This document shows, piece after piece, positions 8,750 through 16,779 of a DNA stretch of 64,000 nt; positions within the stretch are counted from its first letter, which is position 1, and each line of letters opens with the position of its first letter. The stretch is from contig NZ_CP108443.1 in NCBI RefSeq assembly GCF_041435355.1, forward strand, positions 496,001 to 560,000, given 5' to 3'. Under the pieces are notes generated by a model. That model ran no database searches, was not told where the DNA came from, and saw nothing but the letters and a program-made list of their open reading frames with translations. A program made the position numbers and the translations under genes. The DNA comes from Streptomyces sp. NBC_01276. Its GTDB lineage: Bacteria; Actinomycetota; Actinomycetes; Streptomycetales; Streptomycetaceae.

Positions 8750-9198
8750 ATGAATTCACCTGCACCCAGCTGTACCTCACCGCGCTGGAGAACCCCGGCG
8801 GCTGCACCCTCGACCGGCTCCTGCAGCTCCCCAACCAGGACATGGTCGACGACGTCGTCCACCAGCTCTACCTGGCCACCACCGGCCCCCTGGAGGCGCT
8901 GCGCGCCGCACCCAGGCCCAGGACTGCGCCGGCGGGCCCACCTTCCCGGGCGCAGGCATCACCGTCGACGCCGACCTCGTGGTCGACGGCCTGCGGCTCG
9001 ACTTCAAGACCACCAAGCACCCCTTCGCCCAGCTAGCCCGTGGAGGAATACCTCAACCTCCTCGGCACCTGCCGCCGCGACCTGCCCACCCGGCGCACCG
9101 TCGTCGCCGAACTCCTCGCCGGCTGCGAGGCCGACGCCATCCCGTACGGGCAGGAGGAAGAGGACCAGGCCCACGAGCTACTTGAGCTTGTCGTTTGA
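8750..9198 (+). pseudogene. Broken gene with PD-(D/E)XK-like segment
   Basis: Pieces of one protein appear in different plus frames. The first (about 8755-8900) reads LYLTALENPGGCTLDRLLQL, the second (about 8935-9030) FPGAGITVDADLVVDG followed by LRLDFKTTKHP, and the third (9040-9198, from GTG) LGTCRRDLPTRRTVVAELLA to its stop. The segment DADLVVDG...LDFKTT has the D-x(n)-DxK spacing of a PD-(D/E)XK nuclease core. At least one frameshift and a stop separate the pieces, so the gene is broken or heavily rearranged. The assignment to a nuclease family is an inference from a single motif. Confidence 0.4.
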
Positions 9199-9260
9199 CG
9201 TCTCCCAGGCTGACAGCGTCTCTGTTGACGGTCTGGGTGACCGGGGCCGAGAGGCCTGGG

Positions 9261-9779
9261 TCAGGCGGTTCCGCCGATAACGCTGCTGGCGGCGAGGCGG
9301 AAGTCCTTGACTGCCTGATAGAGGGTTCGCTCTCGTTCGACGGCAAGGGCGGTGTCTTCTGCCTTACGGGTGGTGTCTCCCGCATGGGCGTTCTCGGCCA
9401 GGCGCCGCATGACGCGCGAGAGATCGCTGGAGGCGTTGGTCACGCGTTCCGCGACTTCCGCGAGGGGTGCCGGCCCTTCGAGAATGACGACTTCGCAGGC
9501 GCGGTGGACCTCGCGGGCCAGGGTGATGAAACGGCCTGTCTTCTCGTTGATGTCGGGGAGGTCGGGTTGGTCTGAACGCAGCGCGTCGAGAACGGCGTCC
9601 ATGGCGACGTCGCGGTCATGGAGAGCGCTGAGGTAGCCGGCGTAGGCGTCGCGGCGATGCTGACGGCTCCATTGGGCGTGCTGGGACCGTGCCTGAGCAC
9701 GGCCGTTGACGATTGCGGCCCCGAGGGTGGTGACGGAACCGACGGCGGCGCCCAGCAGTGCGGCAAGTCCTGAGTCCAT
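9261..9779 (-). CDS. Hypothetical protein with N-terminal membrane anchor
   Basis: A 172-residue protein of a kind often seen in Streptomyces. Seen: one hydrophobic N-terminal helix (LAALLGAAVGSVTTLGAAIV) followed by a long charged helical region (QARSQHAQWSRQHRRDAYAG, RVTNASSDLSRVMRRLAENA) that is likely an alpha-helical bundle facing the cytoplasm. No catalytic motif is visible. I chose the ATG at 9779 because the hydrophobic helix then begins at residue 4; a start at 9809 adds ten residues. Function unknown. The region upstream (9780-10259) contains no supported gene. Confidence 0.6.
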   Translation of the reverse strand: MDSGLAALLGAAVGSVTTLGAAIVNGRAQARSQHAQWSRQHRRDAYAGYLSALHDRDVAMDAVLDALRSDQPDLPDINEKTGRFITLAREVHRACEVVILEGPAPLAEVAERVTNASSDLSRVMRRLAENAHAGDTTRKAEDTALAVERERTLYQAVKDFRLAASSVIGGTA

Positions 9780-10259
9780 GGGCCCCAGTCTGCCGTTCTT
9801 GCTGTTCATCCAGTTCGCCGGGGCTTCGCGCCCTTCTCGTGGTGGGTGGGCCGGCTGTATCCCTCACCGGTGGCGAGGACGCGTCCCACGTCGTGACGGG
9901 TGGCCTTGCGACGGTTCTTCGAACCAGGTGGCCGACCTGGCCCGGGCCGGGAGGGTTTCGCCTATGCCTGAAGGGCGCGGTCCAGGCCTGTGGGGCCTGG
10001 ATGTGAGGTTGGTTGGTCCAGTAGATGCCCCGGGCGAGTGGAGTCCACAGTGCCTCCGGGAGGGCGACGACAAGTCGGCCGGTACGGGCTGCCACTTCCT
10101 CAGCAGTCCGCGGTGCTCCAGCTCGGCCCGCAGTCCGGGGCCAGTGCGAGGGCCCGTGTGGGGCGGTGCCGTGCGGACTCCCGGTGTGCATGCTGTGCGG
10201 CACGGATGCGGGTCTGCGCGGCGCGCCGCTGTACTCCTCGGAGCAGGGTCTTCACCCGC
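9780..10259. other. Gap without a supported gene
   Basis: Several open frames cross this stretch on both strands but none has family motifs or a good ribosome binding site. It separates the membrane-anchored hypothetical gene (minus) from the small secreted protein gene (plus), so promoters for both are probably here. I cannot place them with confidence. Confidence 0.4.
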
Positions 10260-10694
10260 ATGACCAGCCGACGCTCGATCGGACGTCTGGCCACTGCGAC
10301 CGCTGCGGCGACCGTGGGTCTGATACTCGGGGCTACTCAGGCATTCGCCGGCACGGCGGCCCTGAGTCGCTCGCTCTACCTGACCGGTAGTCCGACGGCA
10401 GGGGCCTCGGCCTCGATGAGCCGCTCGATCTACCTTGCGGCCGGAAACTACGCGTGGGACATTTCCACCTCCGACGCGGGCAACAGCTACGCCGACAGCC
10501 ACGGTTCGCGAAGCATCTATCTCGCGGCCGGCACGTACGACTGGAACTGCACGATCAGCTCGCCTGCGAACGGTTACTACAAGAACACTTGCTCACTCGA
10601 CAAGGGTGCCGGTCCCGCCTACATGGAGTCCGGCTGGTTCACTCTTCCTCGCAGTGGCGGGTACACCATGGACAGCTACCTGACGCAGTTCTAG
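10260..10694 (+). CDS. Small secreted protein with SRS(I/L)YL repeats
   Basis: A 144-residue exported protein of unknown function. Seen: a signal peptide (MTSRRSIGRLATATAAATVG, then LILGATQAFAG, cleavage probably after AFA), then three imperfect repeats each starting (S)RS(I/L)YL: LSRSLYLTG, MSRSIYLAAGNYAWD and GSRSIYLAAGTYDWN. Each is followed by a Tyr/Trp-rich beta-like stretch, which suggests a small all-beta domain made of related hairpins. Two cysteines (in WNCTI and NTCSL) could form one disulfide. The ATG is chosen because the signal peptide starts there; the longer open frame upstream is not coding. It stands alone, followed by a palindrome-rich gap. I do not recognise the family. Confidence 0.7.
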   Translation: MTSRRSIGRLATATAAATVGLILGATQAFAGTAALSRSLYLTGSPTAGASASMSRSIYLAAGNYAWDISTSDAGNSYADSHGSRSIYLAAGTYDWNCTISSPANGYYKNTCSLDKGAGPAYMESGWFTLPRSGGYTMDSYLTQF

Positions 10695-10695
10695 G

Positions 10696-10975
10696 TGTAC
10701 TGCCCCCCGGGTGGGGGAGCGGAGCAGAGGGCGGAGGCACGGCCCCCGTGAAACGGGGTCACCTCCCGCGCGCAGCACGGGAGGTCCGCGAAGCGGGCCT
10801 CCCCCGAGGGCAGTCCGAAGCGAAGCGCAGGACTCCGGCCCGAAGCCCAAGCCCCGCCGAGCGCAGCGAGGCGGTTCTCTTCCCAGGCGCGCAGCGCCTG
10901 AGTGCTGTCCGGTAACCGGACGCAGCCCTCTTGCCGACCCGGATCGGACAGTGTCAGTGGCTGGTGACAGGATCG
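10696..10975. repeat. Palindrome-rich non-coding block
   Basis: A 280-bp block packed with small hairpins, many with tight purine loops: GGCGCGCAGCGCC near 10888, GTCCGCGAAGCGGGC near 10790, GTCCGGTAACCGGAC near 10907, and further GCGAAGC/GCGCAGC units. No coding frame is supported. Such GCA/GAA-loop hairpins are known from Streptomyces telomeres and from scattered intergenic repeat elements; here the block sits between a secreted-protein gene and an IS fragment, so a dispersed repeat or transcription-stop region is the simpler reading. Confidence 0.5.
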
Positions 10976-10979
10976 AGGG

Positions 10980-11264
10980 GTGCTGATCAAGGACCACCTC
11001 GGGCCGATGCTCGCGCTCCAGCCCCGCAAGCGGTTCACCAAGGACACCGTGCTCATCGTCGACGGCACCCTGGTCCCCACCCGCGACCACACCATCGCCG
11101 GGCGGTCGAAGAACTACCGGTACTCCACCAGCCACCAGGTCGTCATCGACGCCGACACCCGCCCGGTCGTCGTAGTCGGCCGGCCGCTCGCCGGCAGCCG
11201 CAACGACTGCAAGGCCTGGGAGGAATCCGGCGCCAAGGCCGCGGTGCCCTTGGCCGTTCGCTGT
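10980..11264 (+). pseudogene. Internal fragment of an IS5-family transposase
   Basis: Ninety-odd residues match the middle of an IS5-type DDE transposase: KDTVLIVDGTLVPTRDH (with the first catalytic Asp), SKNYRYSTSHQVVIDADTR, VVVVGRPLAGSRNDCKAWEE and SGAKAA. Both the N-terminal domain and the C-terminal DDE part are missing. The right breakpoint at about 11264 lies directly against the end of a different IS5-family element, so it was probably truncated by that insertion. Confidence 0.8.
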
Positions 11265-11265
11265 A

Positions 11266-12100
11266 CCTGATCGTTTCAGAATGACGTTCGTAGGCGGCGG
11301 AGACATATGAGGCTGCAGGCCAGTTCAAGCAGGCCCTGGTGGAGGTCGGCGCGTCGCTCGTAGCGGATGCGTAGTCGTTTGAACTGGTGCAGCCACGCGA
11401 AGGCGCGCTCGACCACCCAGCGCACTTTGCCCAAACCGGAACCGTGGGCGACGCCGCGGCGGGCGATCATGGGTTTGATGCCGCGCTTCCACAGCAAGCG
11501 GCGGTACTTGTCGAAGTCATAGCCCCGGTCGGCATACAACCGTCGGGGCCTGTGGCGGGGGCGTCCGCGGAGCCCCCGAATCGTTGGAATGGCATCCAAG
11601 AGCGGCAGGAGCTGGGTAACGTCGTGTCGGTTGCCACCCGTGAGCGTAACCGCGAGCGGGGTTCCCCGGCGGTCGACGATCAGGAGGTGCTTGGAGCCAG
11701 AACGGGCACGGTCGACCGGTGAGGGGCCAACAAGATCCCCCCTTGAGAGCCCGGATGTGCGATCCGTCCACGGAGCAGTCGTCCAGCTCCAGCAGACCCC
11801 CGCGTCGAAGCTCGGTCAGTAGCGCGGCATGCAGGCGCGACCAGACACCAGTCTCGGTCCAGTCCCGCAGCCGACGCCAGGTCGTCACCCCGGAGCAGCC
11901 CACGGATTCCCTCGGAACGTCGCGCCAGGCGACACCGGTTCGCAGCACGTACAGCACGCCGGCGAGTGCCACTCGATCGGGAACGCGCAGGCGCCCGGGG
12001 TGGCGACGTCGTCGTTCGGGAGCGGGCGGCAGCAGCGGGGCCACGCGCTCCCACAGATCGTCCGGAACAAGATCAGTACGCACCCGGATACCTTGCCCAC
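11266..12100 (-). mobile_element. IS5-family insertion sequence with two-frame transposase
   Basis: A compact element of about 0.83 kb coding on the minus strand. The left end (around 11266-11290) holds CTGATCGTTTCAGAAT; a looser inverted match (ACTGATCTTGTTCCGGA) lies around 12066-12082, so the ends are related but not identical. The transposase reading frame fills the element, as expected for the IS427-like IS5 group. A second copy of the left-end sequence, in inverted orientation, is found at 13966-13990. Confidence 0.75.
11276..12083 (-). CDS. IS5-family transposase, needs a frameshift at a G-run
   Basis: Two overlapping frames together encode a complete DDE transposase. The first frame (from 12083) starts MRTDLVPDDLWERVAPLLPP and carries LTELRRGGLLELDDCSVDGS with the first catalytic Asp. 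Near 11745 it leaves the correct frame just after a run of six G on the coding strand. The continuing frame gives DLVGPSPVDRARSGSKH, NRHDVTQLLPLLDAIP, LYADRGYDF (second Asp) and GKVRWVVERAFAWLHQFKR (Glu) to the stop at 11276. This is the normal design of this IS group, where ribosomal slippage fuses the frames, so the element could be active. The start lies inside the right-end inverted repeat region. Confidence 0.8.
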
Positions 12101-12114
12101 CGTGACCGCCCAGA

Positions 12115-13272
12115 TCAGTTCAGCGACGGCGGGACCCAGGCGTGGTGACGCAGGATCATATGTATGGCGACCCGGGACGGTGTCAGTCGCATCGCCGTGT
12201 TCCGCAGGGTGACGGCCAGCGGGTGGGACAGTTGCTGACCCATTTTCCCGGCCTGCCGGGCGGCCACTGCGACGGCCTGGCTCCGCGGCCGGCGCTCGGC
12301 GTCGTAGCGGGCGAGCGCGGCCTCGACGGTGGACTCGGCATCGAGGGCGGCGCCCAGAGTGACCGCATCCTCCAGGGCCTGGCAGGCGCCCTGTCCCAGG
12401 TTGGGGGTCATCGCATGGGCCGCGTCGCCGAGCAGCGCGATCCGACCGACCACGTATGAAGGGAGAGACGTGCGGAGTTCGTTCACGTCGTGATGCAACA
12501 CCGCCTCGGGCCGGGTCGCGTCGAGCAGCGCGGGGATCGGGGCGTGCCAGGTGTGGAATCGTCGGCGCAGTTCGGTCAGCGGGTCGGCGAACCGCGTACC
12601 GGCGGGGAGGCTGAGGACGGCGTGCCACTCGGCCCTCCCGTCCAGGAGAGCGATGTGTCCGAACTCCGCGCCCCGGCCCCAGGTCAGCTCGAAGTCGGTA
12701 CGCAGATCGACCGTGTGCTCGGTGATCGCCCGCAGCACCGTCGAGCCGCTGTGGACCGGGCCGGGGTGCTCTGGGAAGAGTTGGCCGCGGACTGTGCTGC
12801 CGATACCGTCGGCCGCCACTACCAGATCGGCCTCCAGGACCGTGGTGCTGTAGCCGACGTGAACCGTCTCCGGGCCGACCTGCTCGACCGTTGCCGCCTC
12901 GGAGCCGATCGCCAGTGCCCCGGCGGGCAATGCTTCGCGTAGCAGTCGGTGCAAGGTGGAACGGGGGATGCCCATGATCGGCGTGCCCACCGCCTTCTCC
13001 AGTGCCGAGCCGTCCATCCGGGCCAGCCAGCCACCCCGGGGCGTCCGGGTGCCGCCGCTGTACTGGCCTCGCGACGCGTCCCGAACCGCCCCGCCGACCC
13101 CGAGTTCGTCCAATGCCCGCAGGCCGTTGGCAGCCAATGAAATGCCGGCCCCCGCGTCCTCAAGCAGGGACGAACGCTCAAGGACCGTCACGTCCCAGCC
13201 AATGCGGTGCAGGCCGATTGCGGCGGCCAGCCCGCCAATTCCCCCTCCGACTACCACTGCCGTGTTGCCCAT
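12115..13272 (-). CDS. FAD-dependent aromatic-ring-type monooxygenase
   Basis: A 385-residue class A flavoprotein monooxygenase, which uses NAD(P)H, FAD and O2 to hydroxylate a small molecule. Seen: the dinucleotide-binding GxGxxG at the N-terminus (VVVGGGIGGLAAAIGLHRIG), the DG motif (LVVAADGIGSTVR, residues about 148-160) and the second FAD motif GRIALLGDAAHAMTPNLGQG ACQALEDA near residue 290. No C-terminal thioredoxin-like domain, so it belongs to the short PHBH/salicylate-hydroxylase-like group. The stop lies only about 15 bp from the right end of an IS5 element, but the C-terminus looks complete. It is divergent from a TetR gene across two palindromic operators. Confidence 0.88.
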   Translation of the reverse strand: MGNTAVVVGGGIGGLAAAIGLHRIGWDVTVLERSSLLEDAGAGISLAANGLRALDELGVGGAVRDASRGQYSGGTRTPRGGWLARMDGSALEKAVGTPIMGIPRSTLHRLLREALPAGALAIGSEAATVEQVGPETVHVGYSTTVLEADLVVAADGIGSTVRGQLFPEHPGPVHSGSTVLRAITEHTVDLRTDFELTWGRGAEFGHIALLDGRAEWHAVLSLPAGTRFADPLTELRRRFHTWHAPIPALLDATRPEAVLHHDVNELRTSLPSYVVGRIALLGDAAHAMTPNLGQGACQALEDAVTLGAALDAESTVEAALARYDAERRPRSQAVAVAARQAGKMGQQLSHPLAVTLRNTAMRLTPSRVAIHMILRHHAWVPPSLN

Positions 13273-13287
13273 GGCGGAGCCTCCTTC

Positions 13288-13336
13288 TTCTACATTTGTA
13301 GAAACCGACTCTATCCTGAGTCTCTACGGGTGTAGA
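13288..13336. promoter_or_regulatory. Twin palindromic operators between monooxygenase and tetR
   Basis: Two palindromes share the same half-sites: TTCTACATTTGTAGAA (13288-13303, perfect) and TCTACGGGTGTAGA (13323-13336, arms perfect). They lie 35 bp apart centre to centre in the 73-bp gap between the divergent FAD monooxygenase and TetR genes. This is the classic layout for a TetR repressor that controls both its own gene and its neighbour. Confidence 0.85.
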
Positions 13337-13345
13337 AAGGGGGTC

Positions 13346-13903
13346 ATGGCTTCGGATAGGCGCACCCTTCTTGCAGATGCAGCTCTCTATGTCCTCGCCG
13401 AGGAAGGGATGCGCGGCCTCACCCACCGTGCGGTCGACCGCAGAGCAGCCATGCCGCCCGGCACCACCTCGGCCTACTTCCGCACCCGCGCCGCTCTGCT
13501 GACCGGACTCGTCGTCCGCCTGGTCCAACTCGACCAGGCGGAACTTCACACGACGGCCGACGAGCTTCCGCCCCTGCGTACCGTCGAGGAACTGGTGGAC
13601 GGCATGGTGACGCTCACCCGACAGCGACTCACCGGCGAGGGCCGCCGGCGCTCGCTCGCCCGCCACGCGTGCACCGTCGAAAGCGTGCGCGACAAAGAGC
13701 TGCGCGAGATCCTCCTGCCCTGGGAGAACGCCGGCCGCGAGGCCGTCCGGCTGTTCCTCGTCAAGCGCGGCGTAACCGACGTCGAGAACCGCACTCACAC
13801 ACTGCTGACCTGCATCGACGGACTGATCTTCGACCGACTGGTGAACGGCGGCGAAGTACCGCGCGAAGCCATCGAAGGACTGGTCGCCGCCGCGCTGCGT
13901 TAG
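13346..13903 (+). CDS. TetR family transcriptional regulator
   Basis: A 185-residue TetR-type repressor. Seen: the N-terminal helix-turn-helix (RRTLLADAALYVLAEEGMRG, LTHRAVDRRAAMPPGTTSAY, then FRTRAALLTGL), which matches the family pattern including the conserved aromatic pair before the third helix's end, and an all-helical ligand-binding C-terminal domain. The ATG follows immediately after the second palindromic operator. Divergent placement with an FAD monooxygenase suggests that it senses that enzyme's substrate or product and represses the pair. Confidence 0.9.
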   Translation: MASDRRTLLADAALYVLAEEGMRGLTHRAVDRRAAMPPGTTSAYFRTRAALLTGLVVRLVQLDQAELHTTADELPPLRTVEELVDGMVTLTRQRLTGEGRRRSLARHACTVESVRDKELREILLPWENAGREAVRLFLVKRGVTDVENRTHTLLTCIDGLIFDRLVNGGEVPREAIEGLVAAALR

Positions 13904-13930
13904 GCCCCAGGCATCCACGGTCCCGCTAGA

Positions 13931-13990
13931 AACAGCTGGCAGCCATAGCTGTCTCCGCCGCCTACGCTCATTCTGAAACGATCAGTAAGA
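13931..13990 (+). mobile_element. 3'-end stub of an IS5-family element
   Basis: The last codons and the terminal repeat of an element like the one at 11266-12100 are found here in opposite orientation: the stretch reads CLRRLRSF and stop, compared with CLRRLRTSF and stop in the full copy, and is followed by the same end sequence CATTCTGAAACGATCAG. Only about 60 bp remain. Together with the full element at 11266-12100 it brackets the monooxygenase/TetR pair. Confidence 0.7.
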
Positions 13991-14002
13991 GGGCGGAACG
14001 TG

Positions 14003-14016
14003 AGTTGATGTCCGTT
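14003..14016. repeat. 14-bp direct repeat, left copy
   Basis: AGTTGATGTCCGTT occurs here and again, perfectly, at 14742-14755. The two copies bracket the small kinase gene and its upstream region (about 725 bp). This may be the footprint of an insertion or deletion event. Confidence 0.7.
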
Positions 14017-14205
14017 TCGGCTTGGGTGCAGCTCGGGTTGAGTGACCGGTTGCGATGGCGTGCTTGACGCACGTGGCATGGTGTCTGAGCTGGGGCTTTG
14101 GCCATCCACCGGCTGTGCCGGAGCAGTCGCTCGGTCGAAGCTACACCTTGCCTGATCGCGGCGATTACGTCGCTGGCCCAGGGTGGTGATGTCTACGCTG
14201 GCGGC

Positions 14206-14742
14206 GTGACAGTGGTGTGGGTGACGGGCAATTCGGGGACTGGCAAGTCCACGGTCTGCGGGGTGTTGCGAGCGCGTGGCTACGTCGCGCTCGACGCCGA
14301 TGAGGACGGTTTCAGTCGCTGGATCGACCGAGCCAAGGGCGAGGTCGTGATGGATCCTCCGTATCCCGTTCCCGAGGGCTGGCTCGATCGATACGGGTGG
14401 GCGATCGTCCGCGAGCGCGTTGAGACCCTCGTCGAGGAGTCTCGTTTCCGAATCGCGTTCTTGTGTGGGTCGGCGGAGAACGAGGCAGAGGTCCGCGATC
14501 TTTTCGACGTCATCGTGTGCCTGGTGATCAACGAGGACACGCTCCGCCACCGGCTCGCGACCCGCACTACGAACCCATTCGGTCAACATCCCGAAGAGCT
14601 CGCAGCGGCCCTGGAGTGGAATCCTCGGATGCGAGCGATCTACGAAAGGCGTGGCGCGACGATCATCGATGCGTCCAAGCCGGTGACCGAGGTGGTGGAC
14701 AGCGTGATCGACGCAGTTCAGGAGCTGAGCGGCGGTGCGTAA
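14206..14742 (+). CDS. P-loop (AAA/adenylate-kinase-like) nucleotide kinase
   Basis: A 178-residue P-loop NTPase. Seen: VVWVTGNSGTGKSTVCGVLR with a clean Walker A (GNSGTGKST, residues 8-16), ALDADEDGFSRW (a DxD-like segment typical of small-molecule kinases), a LID-like basic stretch RHRLATRTTNPFG and a C-terminal RRGATIIDASKPVTEVVD that matches the end of shikimate/gluconate/adenylate kinase-like folds. The GTG at 14206 puts the Walker A in its usual position; the longer frame adds about 36 unlikely residues. It is flanked by 14-bp direct repeats. Substrate unknown; other proteins of this kind are annotated only as AAA family ATPases. Confidence 0.75.
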   Translation: MTVVWVTGNSGTGKSTVCGVLRARGYVALDADEDGFSRWIDRAKGEVVMDPPYPVPEGWLDRYGWAIVRERVETLVEESRFRIAFLCGSAENEAEVRDLFDVIVCLVINEDTLRHRLATRTTNPFGQHPEELAAALEWNPRMRAIYERRGATIIDASKPVTEVVDSVIDAVQELSGGA

Positions 14743-14755
14743 GTTGATGTCCGTT
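14742..14755. repeat. 14-bp direct repeat, right copy
   Basis: Second perfect copy of AGTTGATGTCCGTT, overlapping the stop codon of the kinase gene. See the left copy at 14003-14016. Confidence 0.7.
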
Positions 14756-14795
14756 CCGCGCTTTCGGAAGGGGCAAGCGCGGTGTCGCCGGCAGG

Positions 14796-15148
14796 CTACG
14801 GCCGTGGCTGGGTGAACAAGCCCTGCTCGGTCTCGGCCAGGATTCCGCGCTCGGTCAGCCGCTTGAGCTTCGGGCGGGTGTTGTTGATGTTGTCGGGCGC
14901 GATCTCCAGGTCCATCACCTCGCACACCTGCCGCGCCCGCAGCGGAGCGTCGGCCGCGGCGAACACCGCCATGATCTGCTGGTGGGCCGGATGGTCCGGC
15001 AGCTTCGGGGCCGGCGGCCCGGGCGGTGCGGATCGGGCAGCTCCAGCAGTGTCTTGCGGGTGATCCGCACCTCCTCGGCGGCCCGGCCAAGCTCGTCCAG
15101 CCGTGCGGCCAGCTGCGCGATCCGCTCCCTCGTCGCCTCGGCCTGCAC
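14796..15148 (-). pseudogene. Frameshifted coiled-coil/winged-helix protein
   Basis: The N-terminal half (from 15148) reads MQAEATRERIAQLAARLDEL GRAAEEVRITRKTLLELP, a coiled coil, but the C-terminal half lies in another frame (from about 15030): HQQIMAVFAAADAPLRARQV followed by a winged helix and ERGILAETEQGLFTQPRP. The two halves make one normal protein if a one-base error near 15025 is corrected. A related, intact protein of the same design is encoded at 26590-27084. Such proteins are common next to Streptomyces IS5-type elements, as here. Confidence 0.65.
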
Positions 15149-15248
15149 GGTGATCTCCCGTTACCACTCCTCCAGCCGCACCAGCACCGCCCCGAGGGTC
15201 AGCTCCCCGCCACTCACGCGCTGGGCCAGGCCGAAGCGGTGGCCCCGG

Positions 15249-15620
15249 TCAGCGGCTCAGCATCACCGCCGTCATCGCCCAATACACCCGCGACTCCGAA
15301 CTCTGAACGGTGTCTGTGTCGGCGGCGACCTTGTCCAGCAGCGCGATACCGGCGGCGTTGTCGTGCATGTCAGGCCTGGTGATCGCGGTGGTGGTGCTCG
15401 CCGCGTCCGTTGCCGCCGCGTGCACGCTCTGGGTGTCGAGCACCATCAGGCTCGGGTCCGCCTTCCGCCGCGCCTTCTCCCGCACCTGCCAGCGCAGCAG
15501 GTCAGGCCGCGCTTGCGGCCCGGTACTTTTCTGCCGAGCCTTCCACGCGGCGATCACCGGCACGATCAGCGCCCACTGCTCGTCGGACAGGTCAGTCTTG
15601 TGGGGCTTGCGCTCGCTCAC
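15249..15620 (-). mobile_element. Internally deleted IS5-family transposase gene
   Basis: A 123-residue frame starting MSERKPHKTDLSDEQWALIV, the standard N-terminus of a large Streptomyces IS5 transposase group. From about residue 30 the sequence jumps: DLLRWQVREKARRKADPSL (the mid region), VLDTQSVHAAATD (first catalytic Asp), HDNAAGIALLDKVAADTDTV, and then ESRVYWAMTAVMLSR (the C-terminus). Compared with the usual length of around 280 residues, at least three internal pieces are missing, yet the frame stays open throughout. Two of the three catalytic residues are lost, so it cannot transpose by itself. Confidence 0.7.
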
Positions 15621-15977
15621 GATGCTCAGCCCAGCACACCCGAGCCCACCGACTGGCTGGGATGCCCCAGTCCCATACGTTCAGGTGACGGCAAATCACC
15701 TATCGAATCACATACCACCCTCCAATAGACACGGTGACGCGATACCGATGACTGCAACGCGCCCGCTCGGCCGTGCGTCACGGTTGCCGCAACACGCCTT
15801 GCGTTGCACCGCTGTCTTCACAAACACCGGCCAGCGATCGGTCTGGACGCCCGGTTGCAGCTGGTGTTGCACCGCCGTCCGTTGCCAGAGGGCATGACGA
15901 AGGTCCCGGGGGTCACGACGTCCCCGGGGCCTTCACTTCGCTGACCGCTCGGCTCAACGACGAGGGGGGGCGGCCTG
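15621..15977. other. Gap without a supported gene
   Basis: No recognisable coding sequence. Somewhat lower G+C than its surroundings between 15650 and 15790, and bounded by IS5 debris on the left and a helicase-tail fragment on the right. Confidence 0.4.
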
Positions 15978-16200
15978 TCACGCCCAGTCCGCGCCGAGTT
16001 TCGCGAGGGCGGCGAGCTGATCGGCGGTGAGCTTGTCGCGCCGGCTTTTGGTGTGGGAGACCCGCACGCCCGGCTTCATAACCACCGGCTCCGCCTCGCC
16101 CTCGACCGTGACCTCATCGCCGTGGCTGCGCGATACCGGCCGGTCCGTCCCTTTCCGCTCCACCCAATGCGCGAGGGCTGTCAGACCCCGCCGGAATGCC
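15978..16200 (-). pseudogene. C-terminal fragment of a helicase-associated-domain protein
   Basis: About 75 residues: FRRGLTALAHWVERKGTDRP, then ...GVRVSHTKSRRDKLTADQLA ALAKLGADWA and stop. This matches the last repeat of the actinobacterial helicase-associated (HA) domain, whose hallmark is (N/H)TKxRRDKLxxxQLxxLxxLGxxWA. HA repeats form the tail of large DEAD/DEAH-type helicases found on Streptomyces linear replicons and chromosome ends. Everything upstream of the last repeat is missing. Confidence 0.65.
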
Positions 16201-16212
16201 TGCTGCGTCCTG

Positions 16213-16320
16213 ATCGGGCCCCTTTCGCTGTACGACCGGCGCCTGTGGTCGGCCGACGGAACCTGGGAACGCCTGCTCCAGCAGGTCCAAGCCGAGGCCG
16301 ACGCAGCCGGGGCCGCGCGT
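16213..16320 (+). pseudogene. Tiny IS5-family transposase fragment
   Basis: A single recognisable segment, DRRLWSADGTWERLLQQVQAEADAAG, fits the conserved RWSADGTWExLLxxxQxxADAAG stretch of IS5-type transposases (residues about 80-105). Nothing before or after it continues the match. The rest of the stretch to 16779 has open frames in several directions, including AARVLPDHIWCSLRP, but no family I recognise and frame changes between plausible pieces. Confidence 0.5.
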
Positions 16321-16779
16321 GGCGGCGGGCGAGATCGCACCCGTCCCCGAGGAACTCGTCGAGGCCCTGGTCAGGGGACCCGGTCGCGGAGGCCACCCGC
16401 CGCTGGCATTCGGGTACGAGCGGGACCGACCCCGCCCAGGCCGCCCGCGTGCTCCCCGACCACATCTGGTGCTCCCTGCGCCCCGCCCCGACCCGCGCCG
16501 AGCCGGGGTCGGGGCCGGCGGGGGCCGGAGCCGCCCAGGTCGGGGCTGGGAACCCCGGCCCCGCCCGCCCCCCCCGGGGGGCGGCGGCCGCCGCACAACC
16601 CCGGGGACCCCGGAACTTCCCCTGACCGGGCCCTGATCCGCACCCGGACCCACGGGGCACCGCGGTTCGTCCGCCGGTATGACTCGCCCGGCCCCCCGCC
16701 CGCCCTACCGTGAGCACCGGGACAGAGCATGCAGACAGGCCAGGGCCTGCGAGCCGGGCGGCGGAAGGACGGGAAGCTG
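16321..16779. other. Scrambled gene remnants, nothing identified
   Basis: Short plausible coding pieces (AGEIAPVPEELVEALVR in one plus frame, DPVAEATRRWHSGTSGTDPA QAARVLPDH in the next) suggest a frameshifted remnant near 16325-16500. From 16500 to 16700 the DNA is a very C-rich low-complexity stretch. No product can be named. Confidence 0.35.
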
